This document shows, piece by piece, positions 53,121-61,033 of a DNA stretch of 64,000 bases. A model generated the notes under the pieces. It was not told the DNA's origin. It saw only the letters and a list, made by a program, of their open reading frames with translations, and searched no databases. Both the position numbers and the translations under genes were made by a program. The stretch lies in NCBI GenBank assembly GCA_964512655.1, contig CAZEJT010000011.1, positions 24,248 through 88,247 on the forward strand, in the 5' to 3' direction. This DNA is from VBOC01 sp964512655 (GTDB taxonomy: Bacteria; Bacteroidota; Ignavibacteria; UBA10030; SZUA-254). The stretch's first letter is position 1, and each line of letters starts with the position of its first letter.

Positions 53121-53219
53121 CGGCGAGGTCGAATCAAACGCGTCTTTACCTGCTCCGAGCCCGAACTCGATTCCAATGCGACACATCGGGGCGAACTGGG
53201 ATTCTAACCCAACATTCCA

Positions 53220-53248
53220 TTGTTTGTCACGAATCCTTTTTCTACATT
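53220..53248 (+). promoter_or_regulatory. Putative promoter of the glycosyltransferase gene
   Basis: TTGTTT (53220-53225), 17-base spacer, TACATT (53243-53248, continuing TG), 26 bases before the ATG at 53275. Confidence 0.5.
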
Positions 53249-53274
53249 TGTCGTGCTTTGAAAAGAAGATCAGA

Positions 53275-54372
53275 ATGTTCGATATCATTCTAACTTGCTC
53301 GGCGTTTATCTACTCCGGCTTGATGGTTTATCTTAAAGTCGGTTTGATCCGGGCGTACCGGACTAAGCGGAATAACTCGTTCGAACCCAAGGTTTCTGTG
53401 ATTGTGGCCGCACGGAACGAGGAGGCGCACATCGGGGCCTGCATTAAGTCCCTCATCCGGCTCGATTATCCCAGAGAAAAGCTCGAAGCCATCATCGTCA
53501 ACGACAGTTCGACGGATCGCACGAGCGAGATTGCGGAGGATTTGGCGCACAACCACTCCTGGATGAAGGTTATCTCATCCCGAGCAGGCGAAGGCAACCT
53601 GCTCGGAAAATCGAACGCGGTTTCTGCAGGGATAGACGTATCCCACGGCGAAATCCTCATGTTCACCGATGCCGATTGCATTGCACCCCCCGAGTGGGTC
53701 CGCGAGACGGTGAAATGCTTTGATGAACAGGCGGGGATCGTCGGCGGGTTCACACTCCTGGAATCGACGCGGACGTTCGAGGGGATGCAGGCGTTGGACT
53801 GGGTTTTCCTCTTCGGGGTTTCGAGTGCGACGGCGGGATGGGGAATCCCGCTCACGGTGATCGGGAATAATCTGGCAATCCGGCGTTCAGCATACGATTC
53901 AACCGGTGGCTTCCGCAATATCCCGTTCAGTGTCACGGAAGACTATGCTCTTGTACAGGCGATCCTTCGGAATTCGGAGTTTGAAGTGCGTTTTCCTCTT
54001 AACCCGGCAACTGTCGTAAGGAGCAGGCCCTGCGCAACGTGGAAGCAGCTCTTCCGGCAAAAGCAGCGGTGGGGTGTCGGCGGCCTCGACATGGTCTTGC
54101 GCGGAAAACTGATTATGACTATCGGCTGGGCGTTCCGCGCAGTACTACTTACTTCTCTATTCTATTCACCCCCCCTCATGGCTCTTGCGGGAATCGCGGT
54201 TCTCTGCATCGCCGACCTCCAGTTTCTGTGGAAGCCGTTGGAGCGATTCCACCATCTTGGATCTCTCAAGTACTTTCCCGCCTTCGAACTCTATTTCACG
54301 CTCTACGGCCTTATCATTCCCGTTGTCTCCTTGTTGAGCAGGAATGTCGTCTGGAAGGAGCGGAGGTTGTAG
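53275..54372 (+). CDS. Membrane-bound family 2 glycosyltransferase
   Basis: This is a 365-residue processive-type glycosyltransferase. An N-terminal transmembrane helix is followed by the GT-A domain: VSVIVAARNEEAHI, VNDSSTDRT, the DxD motif in FTDADC, the acidic TEDYALV and the (Q/R)xxRW motif QKQRWG. Two or three helices close the C-terminus. The layout resembles cellulose synthase/NodC-like and Bacteroidota polysaccharide enzymes; donor and product are unknown. ATG 53275 is used because the frame upstream (to 53176) overlaps the promoter and has no family similarity. Confidence 0.9.
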   Translation: MFDIILTCSAFIYSGLMVYLKVGLIRAYRTKRNNSFEPKVSVIVAARNEEAHIGACIKSLIRLDYPREKLEAIIVNDSSTDRTSEIAEDLAHNHSWMKVISSRAGEGNLLGKSNAVSAGIDVSHGEILMFTDADCIAPPEWVRETVKCFDEQAGIVGGFTLLESTRTFEGMQALDWVFLFGVSSATAGWGIPLTVIGNNLAIRRSAYDSTGGFRNIPFSVTEDYALVQAILRNSEFEVRFPLNPATVVRSRPCATWKQLFRQKQRWGVGGLDMVLRGKLIMTIGWAFRAVLLTSLFYSPPLMALAGIAVLCIADLQFLWKPLERFHHLGSLKYFPAFELYFTLYGLIIPVVSLLSRNVVWKERRL

Positions 54373-54380
54373 GGAAGGGC

Positions 54381-54410
54381 AAAAAAAATGCCCTCAACTA
54401 CGGAGGGCAT
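54381..54410 (-). terminator. Intrinsic terminator of the AAA+ regulator gene
   Basis: On the minus strand ATGCCCTC, loop CGTAGTT, GAGGGCAT, then a run of eight T. It lies 24 bases after the stop of the minus-strand regulator gene. Confidence 0.85.
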
Positions 54411-54433
54411 CTTCAACGCTTATCTGACTGACG

Positions 54434-55462
54434 CTAGGCGCGCGCGCGGGAGCTCGTGATATTGAGCCGTTTCAATTTGTACCGGAGCGTCTGCTCGGTC
54501 ATTCCCAGGAATCCGGCGGACTTCGACTGATTGAAGCCGAACTTCTGGAGCGCCCGCTCGATGATACCCTTCTCGATCGCATCCAGGGATTTGTCGAGGA
54601 TGAAGTCCTGGCCGGTTGCGATATTGTTGATCATCTTCACGACTTCCGTCTTCTCGTCGACCAGCTCCGGCGGCAGCATGAACCTTCCGCCGTTCGAGAA
54701 CAGGACCGACTTGTCGACGACCGCCTTCAATTCGCGGATATTCTCTCTCCAGCTCTGTCGTACGAGAACATCGATAGCATTAATGTCGATTACCAGCTCC
54801 CCTATTCCGATCTCCTTGCACAGCTCGCCCGCGAAATGCTTCACGAGGAGGGGGATGTCTTCCGGCCGCTCCCGCAGAGGCGGGATCTCGATCCGCTCGA
54901 AATCCGAGAGTTTATTATAGAGGTCTTCCAGAAGCTTTCTCTTGTCAACGAGGGATCTCGGGTCCTCTTTGACGGTGACGATCAATCGGATGTCGACCGG
55001 CTCGGCCCTTGAACCGCCGATTCGCCGTGCAGTCCGTTCGTTCATGAAGGCAAGGATCTTCATCTGGTTGCGGAAGCTGGCTTCCTCAATTTCCTCGATG
55101 AGGACCGTTCCGCCATTCGCGATCTCGAAGAGCCCTCTCTTAGTGGTATACGGCAGGCCTTCTGTGCCCCTGTCGTAACCGAAGAGAACGGCCTCTAACT
55201 CCTTGTCGTCCAGGACAGAGAGATTGAGGGACATGAACGGTGTGTTGCTGTCTGCGGTGATGCCGCAAGAGTAAACATTCTTGGCGATGGCCCCCTTGCC
55301 AACGCCCGCCTCTCCGATGATGACAACGTCCTTCCGGAGTTTCGCCAGACGGGATATCTGTTTAAGGAGGGAATCTACGGCGCGGCTCTTGCCGATGATG
55401 GGATATTCCATCTCGCCGGGTTTCTTCTCCTCAACGGTCTTCACCCTCTTATCCTTGTCCAT
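54434..55462 (-). CDS. NtrC-like AAA+ regulator with degenerate GAFTGA loop and Fis-type HTH
   Basis: This 342-residue protein has a central AAA+ domain and a C-terminal Fis-like helix-turn-helix (about 300-335, NQSKSAGFLGMTEQTLRYKLKRL) but no receiver. Walker A is GEAGVGK (50-56). The sigma54-contacting GAFTGA loop is replaced by GTEGLP near residues 99-104. Walker B reads TVLIEEIEE, with Glu in place of the usual Asp. It may therefore bind DNA and ATP without driving sigma54 open-complex formation. It follows a membrane protein gene on the same strand and ends at a strong terminator. Confidence 0.85.
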   Translation of the reverse strand: MDKDKRVKTVEEKKPGEMEYPIIGKSRAVDSLLKQISRLAKLRKDVVIIGEAGVGKGAIAKNVYSCGITADSNTPFMSLNLSVLDDKELEAVLFGYDRGTEGLPYTTKRGLFEIANGGTVLIEEIEEASFRNQMKILAFMNERTARRIGGSRAEPVDIRLIVTVKEDPRSLVDKRKLLEDLYNKLSDFERIEIPPLRERPEDIPLLVKHFAGELCKEIGIGELVIDINAIDVLVRQSWRENIRELKAVVDKSVLFSNGGRFMLPPELVDEKTEVVKMINNIATGQDFILDKSLDAIEKGIIERALQKFGFNQSKSAGFLGMTEQTLRYKLKRLNITSSRARA

Positions 55463-55514
55463 GTCTCCCTTACCTGAGTAAAATAGTTAAACCTAATTGT
55501 GGAATGGTTGGTGG

Positions 55515-56672
55515 TTACTTTGCGCTCGAATCCTGAAACAGCCTGCCGTTGAACATCTTGAAATTGAAAAACTTTGCAAGAACCATGTTGTCAACCCAGT
55601 CCCTCCACCGGCTGATCTGCTGCGGGTGTTCTGCAAGCTCGGCCTCGTAGAACTCGCCCTGGACGGAGCTGATGAACCGGAGACGGAGGCTAAAGAAGAG
55701 AACCATCAGGAGAACAATTACCAATGTCACATATTGACCGATTGTGAACATTTCAGAAACAGAACTCCATTCAACGCTTTTTATGAAGCCCCAATTGTGA
55801 ACAATTTCCATCGAGCAGAATAGCAAAAACAAGAACATGATTTTGTCTATGTAGGCTCCCTGAGGTGGATCTTTTTTGTACTGGTAGCCAAAAAATAAAA
55901 TGATAAATCCGATCAACATTACGTTCATGTGGATCAGCTTCAGGAACATTGGTTTGAAGAAAAGAACCTTCCAATTGTCTCCGTCAAGATAGGGAAGGAG
56001 TTCGTCGATGCGCCTCATATTTTCTTGTGGATAGAGGTCACCGACGGGCTGTCCATCGACCCATGCCTGCAACTTTACCTTTGAAGCCAATTCCATCGCG
56101 CTTGGGACCTCGGTGCTCGTCCCAACACTCTCAAATCTCGAGCTCACCAAGTAGCTATCGAGAGTTTTCCACTGTTTGATATCCTCCTCGGAATACATCG
56201 AAAATGGATTGATCAAAAAAGAATAGAAATAATATCCGAAGAAAGCCAGGACTATCGCGGAGGTGATAAGGTACTTTTTCAGGTTCTTTAGATCCCGAAA
56301 TAACAGATCCATCACGAGATAGACTATCGCGAGTGACAAGAAGAACACGTACGCAAGTGTTGTAAACTCCCAAGACAGGAAATTCGCATACTTGAATTTC
56401 TCATCGGTCAAGAACGACGCCCCAACGAAATCGACTGCGGCCTGGAGAATTACCGCTGAAAAGAATAAAGCAAAGTTGAAGAAAATAGCTCGATTTTTAT
56501 CGCTCGCCTCTTTCCTACAGATCGCCACACATACTAGCAGCAAGAGGCAGACCATAAGCCGGCTTAGGACTGTGTGGAGGTGCACTTCATCATGTGGGAA
56601 CAATGCGAGAGAAAGAAGGTACGCACTCCCAAAAGCCATCCAAATATAAATGATCGAGTTACGAGGCTTCAC
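55515..56672 (-). CDS. Multi-pass membrane protein of unknown function
   Basis: This 385-residue protein has about seven transmembrane helices: four or five before residue 160, an extracytoplasmic domain (about 160-235, with EDIKQWKTLDSYLV and WVDGQPVGDLYPQENMRR), then three more. A cytoplasmic tail ends FNFKMFNGRLFQDSSAK. No family is recognised. The start is GTG at 56672. A consensus promoter lies 45 bases upstream. The AAA+ regulator follows 52 bases downstream, so this may be a sensor-regulator pair (inference). The gene is visibly richer in A and T than most of the window. Confidence 0.65.
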   Translation of the reverse strand: MKPRNSIIYIWMAFGSAYLLSLALFPHDEVHLHTVLSRLMVCLLLLVCVAICRKEASDKNRAIFFNFALFFSAVILQAAVDFVGASFLTDEKFKYANFLSWEFTTLAYVFFLSLAIVYLVMDLLFRDLKNLKKYLITSAIVLAFFGYYFYSFLINPFSMYSEEDIKQWKTLDSYLVSSRFESVGTSTEVPSAMELASKVKLQAWVDGQPVGDLYPQENMRRIDELLPYLDGDNWKVLFFKPMFLKLIHMNVMLIGFIILFFGYQYKKDPPQGAYIDKIMFLFLLFCSMEIVHNWGFIKSVEWSSVSEMFTIGQYVTLVIVLLMVLFFSLRLRFISSVQGEFYEAELAEHPQQISRWRDWVDNMVLAKFFNFKMFNGRLFQDSSAK

Positions 56673-56717
56673 AACTTAGGTAGGGAATTCTCATCGTGGC
56701 CATTCTCCGAATGATGC

Positions 56718-56746
56718 AATATAACGAAAAAAGGAGGTTCTGTCAA
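56718..56746 (-). promoter_or_regulatory. Putative promoter of the membrane protein-AAA+ pair
   Basis: On the minus strand TTGACA (56741-56746), 17-base spacer, TATATT (56718-56723): the closest match to the housekeeping consensus in the window. Confidence 0.65.
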
Positions 56747-56842
56747 GCAAATTCGCAAAAATTCTCTTATACACGCAAAAAGGTGACTTGCCGCACCCCC
56801 GTTATTTTCAAGTATATCACCCCCAAAAATGGGTCGATTTTC

Positions 56843-56871
56843 TTGGCCGAACCCAAACAATTAGGTACTTT
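56843..56871 (+). promoter_or_regulatory. Putative promoter of the repeat-peptide gene
   Basis: TTGGCC (56843-56848), 17-base spacer, TACTTT (56866-56871), leaving a leader of about 95 bases before the ATG at 56972. Confidence 0.4.
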
Positions 56872-56971
56872 GAGAAAGATTAAAGGGCGTTAAATCTCCC
56901 CTTAATTCCAGTTTTCGCACCGCGGAACAGACAATTCTAATCACAAAAAATATAGACAAGGAGTAACTGCA

Positions 56972-57190
56972 ATGAGCCGCTCAAACATCAAGCACATCCG
57001 TGCCGTCCTCGTGACCATCGCCGTGATAGCATTCGCAAATATTGCGATTTCATACGGCGCGAGATCGATCGGCTCATTGCCTAATCCGCCTCGCCCGAAG
57101 GCAGAGCGTTCAATCGGCTCGTTGCCTAACCCGCCACGTCCGAATTCCTTCCGCTCTATCGGCTCAATTCCGAATCCGCCTCGGCCGTAA
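56972..57190 (+). CDS. Small secreted peptide precursor with three proline-rich repeats
   Basis: This is a 72-residue protein. Residues 1-29 form a signal peptide (positive start, then AVLVTIAVIAFANIAI, YGA). The rest is three copies of RSIGS(L/I)PNPPRP at 31-42, 46-57 and 61-72, a 15-residue period with spacers KAE and NSF. Copies 1 and 2 differ at seven bases, all synonymous. Copy 3 differs from copy 1 by one conservative change (Leu to Ile), so the peptide itself appears to be under selection. AGGAG precedes the ATG and a strong terminator follows, so it is its own transcript. No family is known to me; an M50 protease gene is next. Confidence 0.8.
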   Translation: MSRSNIKHIRAVLVTIAVIAFANIAISYGARSIGSLPNPPRPKAERSIGSLPNPPRPNSFRSIGSIPNPPRP

Positions 57191-57208
57191 TATCAAGTAT
57201 TTGTTAAG

Positions 57209-57243
57209 AAAGGCTCTGGCCCCGAAGGGGTCAGAGCCTTTTT
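57209..57243 (+). terminator. Intrinsic terminator of the repeat-peptide gene
   Basis: AGGCTCTG-G-CCCC, loop GAA, GGGG-T-CAGAGCCT then five T: a 13-pair stem including one G-T pair, 19 bases after the stop codon. Confidence 0.92.
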
Positions 57244-57299
57244 CATTTTGTAGCTCCCGATTGATGACGCTTCAGTAAGCTCCTCCCCCGCAATCGTTT

Positions 57300-57328
57300 T
57301 TTGGTTTCTTGCCCATTTTTCTTATCAT
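57300..57328 (+). promoter_or_regulatory. Putative promoter of the M50 protease gene
   Basis: TTTGGT (57300-57305), 17-base spacer, TATCAT (57323-57328); TTGGTT one base later gives a 16-base spacer. The ATG is at 57352. Confidence 0.45.
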
Positions 57329-57351
57329 CTTTTGACGCTTTCCAATTTCGA

Positions 57352-58347
57352 ATGGAGCCAAACCTCCCCGAGCATGTCGAGTTTGCTCCCCCAGCAGATT
57401 CAAATCAGAGCTCGACAAACTGGGGGAAAGTCATTCTGCAAGGACTCCTCTTCATCGCAACATTCTTCACCACTACCCTCGCGGGTGTTCAATGGCTGAA
57501 TAAGGATCCCATAGAATTAGGGAATTTTGCGTTAGGCCTCCCCTACTCGGTATGCCTTCTCACGGTACTCTCCTTCCACGAATTCGGACATTTTTTTGCA
57601 GCACGGTTCCACAAAGTGAGAACCACCCTTCCATATTACATCCCCATCCCTCCCTTTCTGCTCAATCCCTTCGGAACTATGGGTGCGGTGATCCGGATCC
57701 GATCACCCCTTTACTCGAAGAAATCCCTCTTTGACATTGGCATTGCAGGCCCACTAGCGGGCCTCGTTCCTACTATCCTCATCCTCTTGTATGGATTCTT
57801 GACTCTGCCGCCCAAGTCGTATCTCTATTCAATTCACCCTGAGTACCGAGCTCTAGCTGGAATACCTGAGGTGGGCCTGACGTTCGGGTACTCGGCCCTA
57901 TTCTGGGCCCTCTCGAAGATATTCAGCTTGAACAGTTTTGTTCCTCCAATGAACGAGGTTTACCACTATCCCTTTCTCTGCGTTGGCTGGTTCGGCCTAT
58001 TTATCACTGCACTAAATCTGATTCCTGTCGGACAATTGGATGGAGGCCATATCCTTTACGCCCTCATTGGACGGAAGCAGGGGTTGGTTGCTCGAATGTT
58101 TTTCGGGTTGCTGATCATTATTGGACTCTCAAGCTTTCTCCCGCTCTTTGGACGGAATGTCCAACTCGGGACTGCAGGTTGGTTATTATGGGCTGCGATC
58201 TTGTTTTTTGTGATCAAGCTGGATCATCCGGCTGTTGAGGAATTTGCAGAGCTTGACGACTCCCGAAAATCTCTGGGTTGGGCCACCTTCGCGATTTTCC
58301 TACTCACCTTTCCCCCGATCCCACTCTTTGAGGTGGGGGCTCGTTAG
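57352..58347 (+). CDS. M50-family membrane zinc metalloprotease (site-2 protease type)
   Basis: This 331-residue integral membrane protease has about six helices. The zinc motif HEFGH is at residues 76-80, and the third ligand is in the NLIPVGQLDGGH motif (LDGG-H at 229-233). NPFGTMG (about 105-111) fits the membrane-dipping loop of this group. There is no PDZ domain, so it resembles the minimal S2P form. Such enzymes cut membrane-anchored substrates such as anti-sigma factors or signal-peptide remnants; the target is unknown. It lies just after the repeat peptide. ATG 57352 is preferred to a TTG at 57301 that lies within the promoter. Confidence 0.9.
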   Translation: MEPNLPEHVEFAPPADSNQSSTNWGKVILQGLLFIATFFTTTLAGVQWLNKDPIELGNFALGLPYSVCLLTVLSFHEFGHFFAARFHKVRTTLPYYIPIPPFLLNPFGTMGAVIRIRSPLYSKKSLFDIGIAGPLAGLVPTILILLYGFLTLPPKSYLYSIHPEYRALAGIPEVGLTFGYSALFWALSKIFSLNSFVPPMNEVYHYPFLCVGWFGLFITALNLIPVGQLDGGHILYALIGRKQGLVARMFFGLLIIIGLSSFLPLFGRNVQLGTAGWLLWAAILFFVIKLDHPAVEEFAELDDSRKSLGWATFAIFLLTFPPIPLFEVGAR

Positions 58348-58382
58348 GTGGCATGCTGTTGTAAATCGTTAGCTGGCATGCT
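58341..58382 (+). repeat. Direct repeat upstream of a promoter, possible operator
   Basis: TCGTTAGGTGGCATGCT (58341-58357) and TCGTTAGCTGGCATGCT (58366-58382) are 25 bases apart with one difference. The second contains the palindrome GTTAGC-TGGCAT-GCTAAC. A third TCGTTAG overlaps the -10 at 58411-58417. Confidence 0.55.
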
Positions 58383-58391
58383 AACCGATAG

Positions 58392-58420
58392 TTGACTTTT
58401 CCTATACAATTCGTTAGTTT
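58392..58420 (+). promoter_or_regulatory. Putative promoter of the lipoprotein-PorZ-PorV-like operon
   Basis: TTGACT (58392-58397), 17-base spacer, TAGTTT (58415-58420). The start codon is at 58598, and a terminator-like hairpin lies between. Confidence 0.5.
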
Positions 58421-58531
58421 CGGATTACACTTTTCCCAGAATTGCTTAGCCCATTCCCAGTTTCTTGCTACTCGCTTGATTTTCTGATCTGTTTCTTGTG
58501 CACCTCAAGCGGGTGAAGTGGGCTCTGTATT

Positions 58532-58584
58532 ACCGGATGGTTTCTCGCAACATCGACCGGTTACGAGACCAGCCGGTTTTTTTT
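58532..58584 (+). terminator. Terminator-like hairpin in the operon leader (attenuator or sRNA end)
   Basis: ACCGG-A-TGGT-TT-CTCG pairs with CGAG-ACCA-G-CCGGT (13 pairs with a mismatch and a bulge) and is followed by eight T. It lies 14 bases before the TTG start. The loop contains a second ACCGG that could pair with the same 3' arm, so alternative folds are possible. Confidence 0.6.
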
Positions 58585-58597
58585 ATCTGCCCAAAAG

Positions 58598-59440
58598 TTG
58601 AATACTAAAACGCGAAATATTGCCGTTGCGATGATCAGTTTGCTCCTCGCGTCCTGCGAAAAGGAGAAGACTCAAATTGTCGACGTATCCCTTGATTCAC
58701 CGTTTGTGGTATCCCTTGGGCTCAGCTCCAGGGTTGTTAACCTCGATACGTCGAGCAATTCGGTCGTAACCCGACTTCCTGACGGATCATACGCGGTCTC
58801 TGATACAGCGTTCGCAGCTGTTAGCGATCCGTCTGGTCCCGGAAACGTTCGTTCCGTAACCTACTCGCTGTTTGCGCCGGGGCAGTCAGGGTCATTCATT
58901 AGAGGTGACATGCAACACATTGGAATGACTGATACCACTGCCCTTTACAATGCAGGGTTCTCGTTTAACCTGCGGCGTCCTGATATCGGGGCGTTCCTAA
59001 TTGAAGTGCAAGCCGAAAATCCCTCAAATCGAGAAAGCAACATCCTCATTGCGTCGCTCATCATTACTCGAAACAATATCCGTCCCCGGCTATTCAACCT
59101 CTCAGCTCCAGATACACTTACGAGACCTACATCCGGCAAACGCCCGGTATTCTTCGCCGTCAGTGCGTTTGATTCCGACGGGCCGGGCGACATTGCAACA
59201 GTGTTTTTCCGAAGCCTCAATTCAACCAACCCCAATTTTGAATTCAAGCTTTACGACGATGGAAACCGTGCCGTGACGGGTGATTCAATTGCGGGAGATG
59301 GCCGCTACTCACTGATCATTGCAATAGATTCTACGGCAACGCTTGGGACCAAGGAATTCAGATTTTGGGCCCGCGACAAATCGTTGGCATTGAGCGACTC
59401 ACTCGCTCGCTTCATCACCATAGTCCCTTCGCTCCAATGA
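58598..59440 (+). CDS. Lipoprotein with Ig-like domains, unknown function
   Basis: This 280-residue lipoprotein has its lipid-attachment Cys in ISLLLASCEKEK. The mature part looks like two beta-sandwich domains, the second with DSDGPGDIATVFFR and KLYDDGNRAVTGDSIAGDGRYSL, a pattern seen in cadherin/Ig-like surface proteins of Bacteroidota. The start is TTG at 58598; the first ATG (58631) would leave a signal with no positive charge. The stop overlaps the next gene by four bases. It opens a five-gene operon with T9SS-like partners. Confidence 0.72.
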   Translation: MNTKTRNIAVAMISLLLASCEKEKTQIVDVSLDSPFVVSLGLSSRVVNLDTSSNSVVTRLPDGSYAVSDTAFAAVSDPSGPGNVRSVTYSLFAPGQSGSFIRGDMQHIGMTDTTALYNAGFSFNLRRPDIGAFLIEVQAENPSNRESNILIASLIITRNNIRPRLFNLSAPDTLTRPTSGKRPVFFAVSAFDSDGPGDIATVFFRSLNSTNPNFEFKLYDDGNRAVTGDSIAGDGRYSLIIAIDSTATLGTKEFRFWARDKSLALSDSLARFITIVPSLQ

Positions 59441-61032
59441 AGGTGCTCACTACCGGACTCGGGTTAGTTCTGTTGGTTGCGGCTATCGCCTCACCAGCTG
59501 TAACTTCTGCTCAAACCAAGTTCCCTAGACGATTTTCGCTGACGTCGACATCATCGGTTATCTCCTCCCTCCCCCCTAGCAACAGCGTTTCCTTGATGAC
59601 CGTGCAGAACTCGAGCGTTCTCTGGATCGGGACGAGCAAGGGAATTGCTCGAAGCAAAACCTACGGATCATCCTGGGAGAGCTATCGATCGAACCCAGCA
59701 TTCGCAAATGAGGGAATCTTCTCCATCGCGACCTACCTCGATAACATCTGGGCATCGACCGGTTACGAAAAAAGTTTGGATGACGGCACTGTTCAGACTG
59801 GAAGCGGATATGCCTACACTTTGGATGGCGGAAGCACCTGGCAACACGTGAACCAAACTCTGGACGGCAGAGGTGATAGTATAATCGCCTATGGAATTAA
59901 CGACTCACTCTGGATGCTGCCAGTAGTGGTGCCTGAGCAGAACGTCACCTTTGATATCGCACTTACGCAGAGTGCGGTCTGGATCGCCAGTTGGGCAAGC
60001 GGCTTGCGCAGATCGACAAATCTAGGTGCATCGTGGCAGCGTGTTCTCCTTCCATCCGACGACCGTAGTTCGATCAGTCCAACCGATACACTCTGGACCT
60101 ATCTGCCAAGCGATTCGCTCAAACTTCACCGAAGGTATTTTCGCTTTGATCCACGGCGTAATAATAATTTCCTCGCGTTCGGAGTATACGCTGCGGACGC
60201 CGACACTATCTGGTGTGGAACCGCTGGTGGAGTAAATAAATCCACCGATGGAGGGTCAAGTTGGATCCGCTTTAGTCACCAGAATCAGGCTGCACCGATC
60301 TTAGGGAACTGGGTGATTGCAATTAGCGAACAGCGCTTCCCGGGCCGAAGCCGGATCTGGACAACAAACTGGCGAGCTCAGGACCCTGATGAGGATTTCG
60401 GTATAAGTTATACCGACAATGGCGGGGGATCGTGGACGAACATCCTGCGAGGAGTCAAAGCCTACGGATTTGCCTTCAAGGACTCAATCGCCTACATCGC
60501 GTCAGATCAGGGTCTCTACCGAACCTCGGATGGAGGACTGAGTTACTCAATTGTTACATCCATCACTGACCCGCGGAGTCTGCAATCGATCCCGACTACT
60601 AGCTTTTTCTCCGTGGCCGTCATTGGAGATACTGTTTTCGCCGGCACTGGTGACGGTATCGCGACAACAATTGACAACGCGCAAAATCCTTTCGGTGCCC
60701 AATGGACTATTCACAGAGCGTTCCAACAAGTCGGGCAGACCGGAGCTACTTATGCTTATCCTAACCCTTTTGCTCCAAACTTTGAACCTGTCAGAATTCA
60801 TTATTCGGTTCCTCAAACTGTCTCGAACGGAGTGAGCATCGAAATATTCGACTTCGGGATGAACCGCCTGCGTACGCTCATCAATCAGGCATCTAGGGGG
60901 TCGGGCGAATTCGATGAGATTTGGGATGGCCGCGACGATCACGGGAAACTTGTGGCCAACGGCGTTTACTTTTACAGAGTGAAAACTAGCAGTGGGGATC
61001 CCGAGTTCGGGAAGATACTTGTGATCCAGTGA
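59437..61032 (+). CDS. PorZ-like secreted propeller protein with FlgD/T9SS-type C-terminal domain
   Basis: This 531-residue exported protein (signal ending PAVTSAQ) has a beta propeller with BNR-type and WIG-type repeats: SSVLWIGTSKGIARSKTYGSSW, DGGSTWQHV, STDGGSSWIRF, DNGGGSWTNI and DGGLSYSIV. It ends in a FlgD/T9SS-type domain (YPNPFAPNFEPVRI, GVSIEIFDFGMNRLRTL, ANGVYFYRV, GKILVIQ). PorZ, part of the T9SS attachment complex, has the same propeller plus C-terminal domain design and works with PorV and PorQ. Two PorV/PorQ-like genes follow, so a PorZ-like role is plausible but unproven. ATG 59437 overlaps the preceding stop. Confidence 0.8.
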   Translation: MKVLTTGLGLVLLVAAIASPAVTSAQTKFPRRFSLTSTSSVISSLPPSNSVSLMTVQNSSVLWIGTSKGIARSKTYGSSWESYRSNPAFANEGIFSIATYLDNIWASTGYEKSLDDGTVQTGSGYAYTLDGGSTWQHVNQTLDGRGDSIIAYGINDSLWMLPVVVPEQNVTFDIALTQSAVWIASWASGLRRSTNLGASWQRVLLPSDDRSSISPTDTLWTYLPSDSLKLHRRYFRFDPRRNNNFLAFGVYAADADTIWCGTAGGVNKSTDGGSSWIRFSHQNQAAPILGNWVIAISEQRFPGRSRIWTTNWRAQDPDEDFGISYTDNGGGSWTNILRGVKAYGFAFKDSIAYIASDQGLYRTSDGGLSYSIVTSITDPRSLQSIPTTSFFSVAVIGDTVFAGTGDGIATTIDNAQNPFGAQWTIHRAFQQVGQTGATYAYPNPFAPNFEPVRIHYSVPQTVSNGVSIEIFDFGMNRLRTLINQASRGSGEFDEIWDGRDDHGKLVANGVYFYRVKTSSGDPEFGKILVIQ

Positions 61033-61033
61033 C

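Larger units (their letters stand above)
56673..56971. other. Divergent intergenic region, AT-rich
   Basis: About 299 bases between the membrane protein gene and the small repeat-peptide gene. It carries both promoters (56718-56746 and 56843-56871) and no credible gene. The part 56890-56971 is the leader of the peptide gene, with AGGAG eight bases before the ATG. Confidence 0.6.

Noticed and set aside
54434..55462. Conventional sigma54 activator
   Set aside because: The GAFTGA loop is absent and Walker B is altered, so the usual function cannot be claimed.
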